A stretch of 12,469 nucleotides of DNA from CAZDOD01 sp964506935 (GTDB taxonomy: Bacteria; Desulfobacterota; Zymogenia; Zymogenales; Zymogenaceae): contig CAZDOD010000079.1 of assembly GCA_964506935.1 (NCBI GenBank), forward strand, positions 1 to 12,469, given 5' to 3'. The notes under the pieces are model-generated. The model had not been told where the DNA came from. It worked only from the letters and a program-made list of their open reading frames with translations, and searched no databases. Below, in pieces: positions 1 to 6,874 of this stretch (positions are counted from its first letter, which is position 1; each line of letters starts with the position of its first letter). A program made the position numbers and the translations under genes.

Positions 1-249
1 AAGGTGGCTACCAAGGATTATGATGCCGTATTATGTGATATGAAGATGCCCGGTGTAGGTGGTAAGGAGCTATTTAACTTTATAAAAGGGAATAAACCAA
101 AACTGTCTGATAAAATTGTATTTATTACGGGAGATATGTTAAGTGAAGACACGGAAAATTTCATGAAAACAACTGGCAGCTCTTTTATTGAAAAGCCCCT
201 GCAGATAGATGTGTTATTCGAAGTAATTGAAGATTTATTTAGGGATTGA
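1..249 (+). CDS. Response-regulator receiver domain, C-terminal part (5' truncated)
   Basis: The reading frame is open at base 1 and ends at TGA 247-249, so only the last 82 residues are seen. They carry receiver-domain landmarks: a phospho-acceptor aspartate in LCDMKMPG (visible residue 13), the switch threonine in FITGD (residue 43) and the conserved lysine in EKP (residue 65), followed by a final helix. Such domains take a phosphate from a histidine kinase. Because the protein stops right after the receiver fold, with no DNA-binding output domain, it is either the C-terminal receiver of a hybrid sensor kinase or a stand-alone CheY-like protein. The FITGD...TGSSFIEKPL segment looks most like hybrid kinases, which is an inference from recalled family sequences. 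The first aspartates of the acidic pocket lie upstream of the window. It converges on the acetyltransferase with a 9-base gap. Confidence 0.9.
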   Translation, partial: KVATKDYDAVLCDMKMPGVGGKELFNFIKGNKPKLSDKIVFITGDMLSEDTENFMKTTGSSFIEKPLQIDVLFEVIEDLFRD

Positions 250-258
250 ATTTAAAAT

Positions 259-885
259 TTACAGTTCAGAAGACATCCTATATTGACCCTCTAAATTGTA
301 CTTCTCTTCAAGCTTTAGATTTCTGTATTCACCGATGATCTCAAATCCGAAATTCCTATATAGTTTTATCGCATGCTCTTTAATAATCGATACATCCAGT
401 ATACAATTTTTCAGTCCAAGCTTTTTCTTTTTATTAAAAACATTTTTGATCAATTGAGTGCCGATACCCCTTTTTCGGGCCTCGGGTACCACGGCGAGAC
501 TTGCAAAATAATATACATCTTCGGGGGCATCCATAAAGAACCTCTTTACGTGCTGTCCCCGTCTGAATAATCTCACTAATTGAAAAAAGTTATAGTATTT
601 CATGATCTGTTTTTCTACTATTTTATCTTGTACCTTTTTGGTTTTACCGTCGTAACTGAGTTCCAATCCCACAACTTTGTCATCTAATTGGGCAATACCG
701 GCGAACTTGTGGCTGAATGTCCCGACTTCTTTTCTGAAGGCATATTCTATAAATTCGAGGGCCTTTTCTTTGTTTCCCCCGAATCCGAATGTGTGGTTGA
801 AAAAACTCTGTCCGGCAAAATAGATCAATTCCCTGGCGACCCTCGAGTCTTCGGGGATTGCATCTCTTATTATCAGGTTTTTCAT
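259..885 (-). CDS. GNAT-family N-acetyltransferase
   Basis: A 208-residue protein likely to move an acetyl group from acetyl-CoA to an amine; the substrate is not recognisable. The acetyl-CoA pyrophosphate loop of GNAT motif A is clear: a strand YYFASLAVVPEA followed by RKRGIGT at residues 137-143. Motif B appears as HAIKLYRNFGFEIIGEY at about 171-187, the usual end of the fold. Between the N-terminal half and motif A sits a basic, aromatic insert (about residues 80-120), longer than in minimal GNATs. The start is supported by a strong ribosome site, AGGGAG, five bases before the ATG (plus-strand 891-896). Base composition is AT-rich, like the receiver gene and unlike the arginine operon. It is divergent from argB, so both may use 886-1197, but nothing ties it to arginine metabolism. 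An ArgA-type N-acetylglutamate synthase is conceivable from location only, and I see no sequence support for it. Confidence 0.88.
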   Translation of the reverse strand: MKNLIIRDAIPEDSRVARELIYFAGQSFFNHTFGFGGNKEKALEFIEYAFRKEVGTFSHKFAGIAQLDDKVVGLELSYDGKTKKVQDKIVEKQIMKYYNFFQLVRLFRRGQHVKRFFMDAPEDVYYFASLAVVPEARKRGIGTQLIKNVFNKKKKLGLKNCILDVSIIKEHAIKLYRNFGFEIIGEYRNLKLEEKYNLEGQYRMSSEL

Positions 886-898
886 GAGATCTCCCTAA

Positions 899-911
899 AT
901 TATATATACCA
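899..911 (-). promoter_or_regulatory. Candidate extended -10 promoter for the acetyltransferase gene
   Basis: Read on the minus strand, 911-903 gives TGGTATATA, a TGn-extended -10 form, and 904-899 gives TATAAT. No convincing -35 box lies at normal distance. Transcription would start close to the AGGGAG ribosome site at 896-891, leaving a very short leader. Tentative. Confidence 0.3.
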
Positions 912-1048
912 AAAAAATCATTCCACTAATTTCAATTAAATATCGTATCGATTTGGCAAAACAATAAAAAACAATACCTCACGAGATTTATTCAAAAAAT
1001 CCTCCTGGAAATATTTATCGCACCAGCCCACTTCTCCCCTTTTTATGG

Positions 1049-1075
1049 TTGATTTTTTTACGTTTTTATTATAAT
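1049..1075 (+). promoter_or_regulatory. Candidate sigma70-type promoter for the arg operon
   Basis: A perfect TATAAT lies at 1070-1075. The best upstream element is TTGATT at 1049-1054, with a 15-base spacer that is shorter than the usual 16-18. Transcription would begin near 1082, giving a leader of about 115 bases before argB. The position just before a near-perfect palindrome supports a regulated promoter. The -10 call is stronger than the -35 call. Confidence 0.4.
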
Positions 1076-1088
1076 ACATTTTAAATAG

Positions 1089-1108
1089 TTCATTCAATAT
1101 TAAATGAA
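1089..1108. promoter_or_regulatory. Near-perfect 20-base palindrome, candidate operator of the arg operon
   Basis: Nine of ten base pairs match around the centre 1098/1099: outer arms TTCATT (1089-1094) and AATGAA (1103-1108), with one mismatch at 1095/1102. It starts about 7 bases after the predicted transcription start, a typical position for a repressor operator. ArgR-type ARG boxes are also AT-rich 18-base palindromes (TGAAT...ATTCA), but here the half-sites face the other way (ATTCA...TAAAT), so this is not a canonical ARG box. The bound protein is unknown. An AT-rich palindrome of this quality could still arise by chance in such a region. Confidence 0.45.
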
Positions 1109-1161
1109 ATCGGTTTTTTATCTCTTTCTCTTTTGGTTTGTTTTTAGAGATAATATTGAAT
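1092..1161. repeat. 11-base perfect inverted repeat in the argB leader
   Basis: ATTCAATATTA at 1092-1102 is exactly inverted as TAATATTGAAT at 1151-1161, with 48 bases between. The left arm lies inside the 20-base palindrome. The repeat may therefore mark two binding sites for one regulator (centres 59 bases apart) or pair as a long-range AU-rich stem in the mRNA leader. Shortly after the right arm a second small pair, ATCAC (1164-1168) with GTGAT (1185-1189), runs into eight T residues (1189-1196). That could be a weak attenuator-like hairpin, though the stem is only 5 pairs with a 16-base loop. Confidence 0.45.
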
Positions 1162-1197
1162 CTATCACTGTTTTTTTGTCTTTTGTGATTTTTTTTG

Positions 1198-2082
1198 ATG
1201 GTGGAAAAAGCAAAAGAGTGGGCGAAGATACTCCTTGAGGCACTACCCTATATAAGGAGATTCTACAGTAAGACCATCGTCGTGAAATTCGGCGGGAACG
1301 CAATGGTCGATGAATCTCTAAAAAAGGATTTCGCCCTCGACATGATCCTCATGAAATATATCGGGATAAATCCCGTTATAATCCACGGGGGAGGCCCCCA
1401 GATCGGCGAACTCCTCGGAAGGCTCGGTAAAGAGTCCAAGTTCGTCGACGGCCTAAGGGTAACGGACTCCGAGACCATGGACGTCGTCGAGATGGTCCTC
1501 GTTGGAAGGGTAAACCAACAGATCGTTGGACTGATAAACTCCCTCGGCGGGAGCGCGATAGGGCTTTCGGGCAAAGACGGAAATCTCATCTCGGCAAAGA
1601 AGATGACGATTAGGGGTGGGACCTCGGACTCAAGCCCCCCAGAGATAATAGACCTCGGAAGGGTAGGGGAGGTCGTAGGTGTAAATGCCGATGTCCTCTC
1701 CACACTTAAGGGCGATGATTTCATCCCCGTGATAGCCCCGGTGGCGGCCGACGATAACGGCATGACCCTAAACATCAACGCCGATCTCGTAGCGGGCGCA
1801 ATTTCGGGAAAGCTCCGAGCCGAAAAGCTGATACTGTTGACCGATGTCGAGGGCGTCATATCGGACGGGGCCCTTGTAAGCTCTATCACAGAGAGTGAAG
1901 CCAAAAAGATGATCGAAGAGGGTAAGATAACCGGCGGGATGATACCGAAAGTGAACTGTTGTGTCGATGCCTTGGATAAGGGCGTGAGTAAGACCCACAT
2001 CATAGACGGGAGGGTCTCGCACTCGGTGCTCCTTGAGCTTTTTACCGATTCGGGCATCGGGACGGAGATAGTGCCCGATTGA
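1198..2082 (+). CDS. argB: Acetylglutamate kinase
   Basis: Phosphorylates N-acetylglutamate with ATP, the second step of arginine synthesis, in the cytoplasm. From the ATG at 1198 the protein is 294 residues, normal for the family. Visible landmarks are the phosphate-binding lysine and glycines in VVKFGGNAM (K30), HGGGPQIG (63-70), GLRVTD (85-90), GLSGKDG (122-128), NINAD (192-196), LLTDVEGV (213-220) and GGMIPKV (246-252). The N-terminal helix KAKEWAKILLEALPYIRRF before the first strand is the extension known in arginine-inhibited hexameric kinases, so feedback inhibition by arginine is likely (inference). TTG 1195, ATG 1198 and GTG 1201 are consecutive in frame. None has a Shine-Dalgarno site, and the leader is almost all U. 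ATG was chosen as the best codon. It is the first gene of a compact arg operon, 15 bases before argD. Confidence 0.96.
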   Translation: MVEKAKEWAKILLEALPYIRRFYSKTIVVKFGGNAMVDESLKKDFALDMILMKYIGINPVIIHGGGPQIGELLGRLGKESKFVDGLRVTDSETMDVVEMVLVGRVNQQIVGLINSLGGSAIGLSGKDGNLISAKKMTIRGGTSDSSPPEIIDLGRVGEVVGVNADVLSTLKGDDFIPVIAPVAADDNGMTLNINADLVAGAISGKLRAEKLILLTDVEGVISDGALVSSITESEAKKMIEEGKITGGMIPKVNCCVDALDKGVSKTHIIDGRVSHSVLLELFTDSGIGTEIVPD

Positions 2083-2097
2083 AGATTTAGAGGGGAA

Positions 2098-3279
2098 GTG
2101 ATATTGGATCTGAAATTCGACTATAGTCATCTCATGAATAATTATCTTCCCGCCCCTATCGAGATCATTCGGGGGAATGGGGCGTATCTCTGGGACGTGA
2201 ATGGGAGGAAATACCTCGATTTCACTGCGGGTGTGGCGGTCGTGAACCTCGGCCACTCGCACCCTAAGCTTGTGAGTGCAATAAGGGAGGAGGCTGGAAA
2301 CCTTATCCACGTCTCGAACCTCTTTCGGATACCTCCGCAGGCCGAGCTCGCCGAGATTTTGTGCGAGAACTCCTTTGCAGATAAATGCTTTTTCGCAAAC
2401 AGCGGCGCCGAGGCGATAGAGGCGGCGCTCAAGCTATCCCGGAAATTCGGGATTGAGAAGAGGGGCGGCGCCCATGAGATCATCGCCGCCGAGGGCTCGT
2501 TCCACGGGAGGACCTTCGGGGCGATGTCCGCAACGGGTCAGACCAAGATAAGGGATGGATTCGGCCCGCTCGTTTCGGGCTTCGTCCACGTCCCCTACGG
2601 CGATATAAGGTCTCTGGAGGAGGCCGTAACCGAAAAGACAGCGGCCGTGCTCCTTGAGCCAATTCAGGGAGAAAACGGGGTCGTGGTTCCTCTCCCCGAT
2701 TATCTGAAAGGGGTCAGGGATGTCTGTGACAGTGAGGGGATCCTCCTGATTTTTGATGAGATACAGACGGGGATGGGGAGGACCGGAACGCTCTTTGCCT
2801 ATGAGGGTTTCGGCGTCGTGCCCGATGTGATGGCGCTCGCCAAGGGGCTTGCGGGGGGCCTTCCGATGGGGGCTTGTCTCGCAAATGATAGGGCAGGAGG
2901 TCTCTTCAAACCGGGAGACCACGCATCGACCTTCGGCGGCGGGCCGCTTATCAGCAGTGTGGCCAAAGTTGTTGTCGAGACCACGATAAATGACGGGATC
3001 CTCGAGAACTGCCGCGATGTGGGAGAGTATTTTATGTCGCGGCTTAGGGAGATAAAAGGCGAATTCGACTTTGTAAGTGAAGTGCGGGGAAAGGGGCTTA
3101 TGATCGGTATGGCTCTTGAGAGGGGGGCGGGCGAAATCACAAAAAAAATGATGGAGAGAAACATCCTAATTAATCTCACGGCGAAAAATGTCGTCAGGTT
3201 CACACCTCCACTTATCATCACACGTGCGGAGGTGGATGTTGTCGTGTCGGCTCTTAGGGATGTCTTGAGGGGGATATGA
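2098..3279 (+). CDS. argD: Acetylornithine aminotransferase
   Basis: A PLP-dependent class III aminotransferase converting N-acetylglutamate semialdehyde plus glutamate to N-acetylornithine and 2-oxoglutarate. It may also serve as succinyl-DAP aminotransferase, a dual role known for ArgD enzymes, which would link it to the lysine genes downstream (inference). From GTG 2098 it has 393 residues. Seen in order: LWDVNGRKYLDFTAGVAV near the N-terminus, the phosphate-binding NSGAEA (101-106), FHGRT (135-139), FDEIQTGMGRTG with the ring-nitrogen aspartate D220, ALAKGLAGGLP with the Schiff-base lysine K249, and HASTFGGGP (275-283). Start choice is open: the ribosome site GAGGGG (2090-2095) lies only 2 bases before GTG 2098 but 8 bases before TTG 2104, so the two-residue-shorter TTG form may be the real one. 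The stop overlaps the argF start by 4 bases (ATGA), suggesting translational coupling. Confidence 0.95.
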   Translation: MILDLKFDYSHLMNNYLPAPIEIIRGNGAYLWDVNGRKYLDFTAGVAVVNLGHSHPKLVSAIREEAGNLIHVSNLFRIPPQAELAEILCENSFADKCFFANSGAEAIEAALKLSRKFGIEKRGGAHEIIAAEGSFHGRTFGAMSATGQTKIRDGFGPLVSGFVHVPYGDIRSLEEAVTEKTAAVLLEPIQGENGVVVPLPDYLKGVRDVCDSEGILLIFDEIQTGMGRTGTLFAYEGFGVVPDVMALAKGLAGGLPMGACLANDRAGGLFKPGDHASTFGGGPLISSVAKVVVETTINDGILENCRDVGEYFMSRLREIKGEFDFVSEVRGKGLMIGMALERGAGEITKKMMERNILINLTAKNVVRFTPPLIITRAEVDVVVSALRDVLRGI

Positions 3280-4226
3280 TGTCTATGAAGAAGGATTTTT
3301 TGAGGCTTTCACACTTGACTCGAGATGAGGGGTGGGAGATAATTGATCGGACGAGGGATATCAAACAAAAGACCCAAAATCGAATCAAATACACACCCCT
3401 TTCAGGCAAGACTCTCGCCATGATCTTCGAGAAGCCCTCGACCAGGACAAGGGTCTCTTTCGAGGTGGGTATCTATCAATTAGGCGGGATGGCCCTCTAC
3501 CTCAGCTCAAACGATCTCCAGCTCTCCCGCGGGGAGAGCGTTTCGGACACGGCGAAGGTCCTTTCTAGATATGTCGATATGGTCATGATCAGGGCTTTTT
3601 CCCAGGATATGGTTGAGGAATTCGCGAAGAACGCCGAGGTCCCCGTGATAAACGGCCTGACCGACCTGACACACCCATGTCAGGTGATGAGTGACGTCTA
3701 TACGATTTCGGAGATAAGTGGGAAAAATATCGGCGGCATAAAGGTGGTATATTTGGGGGATGGAAACAACGTGGCGAATTCATGGATAAACGCCGCGGTG
3801 CTGTTCGGCTTTGGTCTCACAATTGCGTGTCCTGAAGAACTCATGCCCAATAGCGAGATATTAAAGGTCGGATTGGAAAAATCGGCCGGCAAAATCAAAA
3901 TAATCCACGACCCGAAGACCGCCGTCTCCGATGCAGACGTGATCTATACCGATACATGGTTAAGCATGGGGGACGATGAGGGGAAAAGGGGGTGGAAGTT
4001 GGATATATTGGGGGGCTATCAGCTAAACAGTGAGCTTCTGAGCCACGCCCAAAAAGATACGATGGTGATGCACTGTCTCCCCGCACACCGCGGTGAGGAG
4101 ATAACCGACGATGTAATGGATGGGGAGAGTTCTGTTGTCTTCCCGCAGGCCGAGAACCGTCTCCACGTACAAAAGGCGATTATGGATATACTAAATGAAA
4201 GGCGGGAGAAAATAGATGAAGGGTAA
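3276..4226 (+). CDS. argF: Ornithine carbamoyltransferase
   Basis: Transfers the carbamoyl group of carbamoyl phosphate to ornithine, giving citrulline. At 316 residues from the first ATG it has the usual length. The carbamoyl-phosphate loop STRTR (55-59), HPCQ (133-136), the ornithine-binding SMG loop (230-232) and HCLPA with the catalytic cysteine C267 (266-270) are all intact. SSNDLQLSRGES matches the family's 80s loop. A biosynthetic rather than catabolic role follows from its place in the arg operon. ATG codons at 3276, 3279 and 3285 are all in frame. The ribosome site AGGGGG (3268-3273) is best spaced for 3279 (5 bases), so the mature start may be one codon later. It overlaps argD by 4 bases and argG by 11 bases, so the three genes are probably translated in a coupled way. 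Confidence 0.96.
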   Translation: MMSMKKDFLRLSHLTRDEGWEIIDRTRDIKQKTQNRIKYTPLSGKTLAMIFEKPSTRTRVSFEVGIYQLGGMALYLSSNDLQLSRGESVSDTAKVLSRYVDMVMIRAFSQDMVEEFAKNAEVPVINGLTDLTHPCQVMSDVYTISEISGKNIGGIKVVYLGDGNNVANSWINAAVLFGFGLTIACPEELMPNSEILKVGLEKSAGKIKIIHDPKTAVSDADVIYTDTWLSMGDDEGKRGWKLDILGGYQLNSELLSHAQKDTMVMHCLPAHRGEEITDDVMDGESSVVFPQAENRLHVQKAIMDILNERREKIDEG

Positions 4227-5424
4227 GGTTAAGAAGGTTGTCGTGGCATATTCCGGGGGGCTGGACACCTCGGTGATCCTAAAGTGGGTAAAAGAGAACT
4301 ACGGGGCCGAGGTCATCGCGTTTGCCGCCGATGTCGGTCAGGGAGCGGAAGAGCTTACCGGACTTGAAGAGAAGGCATATGCCACGGGGGCGGACAAGGT
4401 CTACATTGAGGATTTGAGGGAAGAATTCGTGAGGGACTTCGTCTTTCCGATGCTTCGGGGGTGTACGGTCTATGAGGGGACGTATCTTCTCGGGACGTCG
4501 ATAGCAAGGCCGCTGATCGCCAAACGTCAGATAGAAATAGCCCAGAAAGAGGGGGCCGATGCGGTCTGCCACGGATGTACCGGAAAGGGGAACGATCAGG
4601 TAAGGTTCGAGATTGCGTATCTGACGCTGAAGCCGGATGTCACGATCATCTCGCCGTGGCGCGAGTGGGAGTTCGATTCGAGAAAGGCGCTGATAGTCTA
4701 TGCAAAAGAGCATTCGATACCTATTTCTGTAACTGCGGAAAAGCCGTACAGTACCGATAGGAACCTCTTCCATATGAGCTTTGAGGGGGGGATACTCGAA
4801 GATCCATGGGCGGCGCCGCCAGCTGATATGTTCAAGATGACGAGGTCGCCGGTTGACGCACCCGATCAGGTAACAACTCTTGAGATAGAATATAAGGAGG
4901 GGGACCCCGTGTCGATCGACGGAAAAGAAATGTCCCCCGCAGCCATCCTAACTACCCTAAACGAGCTGGGCGGAAAAAACGGGATTGGAAGGGTCGATAT
5001 GGTTGAAAATCGCTATGTCGGGATAAAATCGAGGGGGGTCTATGAGACCCCCGGCGGCACGATACTCCATGTTGGCCACCGTGCGGTCGAGTCGATCACT
5101 ATGGACAGGGAGGTAATGCATCTAAGGGATTCCCTTATCCCCCAGTATGCGAGACTGATCTATAACGGCTACTGGTTTTCTCCGGAGCGCAAGGTACTCC
5201 AGAAGGTTATAGACGAGGCCCAAAAAAATATAACGGGGCGTGTGAGGCTCGATCTCTACAAGGGGAACGTCATAGTGGCGGGCAGGGCATCCGAGCAGAC
5301 CCTCTATCACGACGGATTTGCAACGTTTGACGAGGACAGTGTGTATACACCCGCAGATGCGACGGGTTTTATAAGGCTCAACGCCCTGAGGCTCAGGATC
5401 AAGGCACTCTTGGGGATCGAGTAA
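4216..5424 (+). CDS. argG: Argininosuccinate synthase
   Basis: Joins citrulline and aspartate at the cost of ATP to AMP plus pyrophosphate, giving argininosuccinate. The 402-residue length is standard. The N-type ATP pyrophosphatase loop AYSGGLDTS is at residues 11-19, EGTYLLGTSIARP at 87-99, and the aspartate/citrulline-binding HGCTGKGNDQVRFE at 119-132. The C-terminus keeps the oligomerisation tail ending in GFIRLNALRLR. The ATG at 4216 lies inside the end of argF, and its ribosome site GGGAG (4204-4208, 7-base spacing) is also within argF, so translation is likely coupled. argH follows after 18 bases. Nothing unusual is seen in the catalytic motifs. Confidence 0.97.
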   Translation: MKGKVKKVVVAYSGGLDTSVILKWVKENYGAEVIAFAADVGQGAEELTGLEEKAYATGADKVYIEDLREEFVRDFVFPMLRGCTVYEGTYLLGTSIARPLIAKRQIEIAQKEGADAVCHGCTGKGNDQVRFEIAYLTLKPDVTIISPWREWEFDSRKALIVYAKEHSIPISVTAEKPYSTDRNLFHMSFEGGILEDPWAAPPADMFKMTRSPVDAPDQVTTLEIEYKEGDPVSIDGKEMSPAAILTTLNELGGKNGIGRVDMVENRYVGIKSRGVYETPGGTILHVGHRAVESITMDREVMHLRDSLIPQYARLIYNGYWFSPERKVLQKVIDEAQKNITGRVRLDLYKGNVIVAGRASEQTLYHDGFATFDEDSVYTPADATGFIRLNALRLRIKALLGIE

Positions 5425-5442
5425 TTTAAAAGGGCTGAAAAC

Positions 5443-6840
5443 ATGAAGAAAAAGCCGTGGGGAGGGAGATTCAGGAAGAGAACCGATGAGAGGGTGGAGG
5501 CCTTTACATCCTCACTTTCGTTTGATCTCCGCCTCGCGAAATATGACGTCATCGGGAGCATCGCCCACGCAAAGACGCTGGCGAAGGCCGGTTTGATAGA
5601 CAAAGGAGAGCTCGATTCCTTGGTCGGTGAACTCGAGAAGATCGGACACGAGATCGACGAGGGGAAATTCGCCTTCGATTCGTCGCTTGAGGATATCCAT
5701 ATGAATATCGAGGCGGCATTGAGGGAGAGGCTCGGCGATCTCGGCGGGCGCATCCACACGGCGAGGAGCCGAAACGACCAGGTGGCGACCGACACCCGAC
5801 TCTTCGTCAAAGAAGAGGCTGGTTTGGCCGCCTCGGCGCTGGCGAAATTGAGGGGAGTGATCCTCGATCTGGCAAAGAAGCACATCGATGTTGTGATGCC
5901 CGGTTATACACATCTCCAGAGGGCACAGCCGGTGCTTCTGTCCCATCATTTATTGGCATATTGGGAGATGTTTTATCGGGACGAAAAGAAATTTAAGGCG
6001 GCGTGGAAATCAGCCGATGTAATGCCGCTTGGCTCAGGCGCCCTTGCAGGGGTACCGTATCCTCTCGACAGACAATATACGGCGAAGCTTCTGGGATTTT
6101 CCGATATCACGAGAAACAGCATGGACGCCGTGAGCGACCGAGACTTCATCCTCGACTATATCTACGCCGCGGCGATATGTATGATGCACCTATCACGCCT
6201 GGCGTCGGAGCTTGTTATCTTTTCGAGCTCGGAGTTCGGCTTCGTACTCCTCCCCGACGATTACGCAACGGGGTCAAGCATCATGCCGCATAAAAAAAAC
6301 CCCGATGTGCCGGAGCTCGTGAGGGGCAAGACCGGGAGGGTATACGGTGATCTCATCGGTGTCCTGACGATGATGAAAGGGCTCCCGCTCGCATATATGC
6401 GGGATATGCAGGAGGACAAGGAAGCCCTATTCGACGCAAGGGACACGGTATATGCCTCCATCTCGGTTATGAGCGGGCTTTTGTCCGAGATAGGATTCGA
6501 CGCGAAAAGGATGGCGTCATACACCCTCGGGAATTTCATCACGGCGACCGACGCCTCCGACTATCTCGTGAAAAAGGGGATGAACTTCAGAGACGCCCAC
6601 GAAGTGGTTGGCAGGATGGTGGCGGACTTGGAGGCTGTGGGGAGGAATCTCTTCGATCTCTCATTTGAGGAGTGGAAGGGATTTTGCCCGGCCTTCGAAA
6701 AGGATATAATCGAGGCGATAACGTGTGAGGCGTCCATCACTTCGCGAAAGACCTTTGGGGGGACATCGAGGGAGAGGGTAGAGGAGATGATAGATTTATT
6801 GAGTGAATTGGAGATAATAGAGCTCGAAGAAAAATCTTGA
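5443..6840 (+). CDS. argH: Argininosuccinate lyase
   Basis: Splits argininosuccinate into arginine and fumarate, the last step of the pathway. It belongs to the fumarase/aspartase superfamily and acts as a homotetramer. The 465-residue protein begins with the typical KPWGGRF. It shows TARSRND (106-112), YTHLQRAQP (155-163) with the conserved histidine H157, and the superfamily signature GSSIMPHKKNPD (277-288), whose flexible loop bears the catalytic serine. The ribosome site AAAGGG ends about 8 bases before the ATG. The gene closes the arg block: 75 bases follow, containing a terminator-like hairpin, before the lipoprotein gene. The exact operon end is uncertain because that hairpin is AT-rich. 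Confidence 0.97.
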   Translation: MKKKPWGGRFRKRTDERVEAFTSSLSFDLRLAKYDVIGSIAHAKTLAKAGLIDKGELDSLVGELEKIGHEIDEGKFAFDSSLEDIHMNIEAALRERLGDLGGRIHTARSRNDQVATDTRLFVKEEAGLAASALAKLRGVILDLAKKHIDVVMPGYTHLQRAQPVLLSHHLLAYWEMFYRDEKKFKAAWKSADVMPLGSGALAGVPYPLDRQYTAKLLGFSDITRNSMDAVSDRDFILDYIYAAAICMMHLSRLASELVIFSSSEFGFVLLPDDYATGSSIMPHKKNPDVPELVRGKTGRVYGDLIGVLTMMKGLPLAYMRDMQEDKEALFDARDTVYASISVMSGLLSEIGFDAKRMASYTLGNFITATDASDYLVKKGMNFRDAHEVVGRMVADLEAVGRNLFDLSFEEWKGFCPAFEKDIIEAITCEASITSRKTFGGTSRERVEEMIDLLSELEIIELEEKS

Positions 6841-6841
6841 C

Positions 6842-6874
6842 AAAAATTCGATGAGACTGAAAGTCGATTTTTTT
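6842..6874 (+). terminator. Weak AT-rich terminator-like hairpin after argH
   Basis: TCGA at 6848-6851 pairs with TCGA at 6864-6867. With one bulged T (6847) the stem extends through AAAAA (6842-6846) and TTTTT (6868-6872), and the T run continues to 6874. A competing small hairpin GACT-GAA-AGTC (6855-6865) lies inside. Stem GC content is low, so it may end or only reduce transcription from arg into the lipoprotein-lysA genes. Confidence 0.35.

Larger units (their letters stand above)
886..1197. other. AT-rich divergent intergenic region upstream of the arg operon
   Basis: This 312-base stretch separates the minus-strand acetyltransferase from argB. It holds no convincing gene. The left part (about 912-1045) is AT-rich and I see nothing specific in it. 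The right part contains a candidate promoter (1049-1075), a palindrome (1089-1108), an 11-base inverted repeat (1092-1102 with 1151-1161) and a T-rich leader: 53 of 87 bases are T in 1111-1197, counted by hand. A 44-codon hydrophobic frame at 1104-1238 overlaps the argB start but looks like a by-product of the T runs. Confidence 0.7.

Noticed and set aside
1049..1108. Canonical ArgR ARG box
   Set aside because: The palindrome at 1089-1108 has half-sites facing the wrong way for TGAAT...ATTCA, so I call it only a candidate operator.
1104..1238. 44-codon hydrophobic frame starting in the argB leader and overlapping the argB start
   Set aside because: No ribosome site precedes the ATG. The Phe-rich content follows directly from the T runs, and it is not arginine-rich as an attenuation leader peptide would be.
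1263..2057. 264-codon open frame on the minus strand, antisense to argB
   Set aside because: It is a shadow of argB's codon bias. It has no family motif and Ser/Pro/Thr-rich low-complexity composition, and argB on the other strand is unambiguous.
6837..6842. Perfect TTGACA overlapping the argH stop, possible -35 box for the lipoprotein-lysA genes
   Set aside because: No TATAAT-like hexamer lies 16-18 bases downstream (the region there reads AAAGTC), so it is probably chance.
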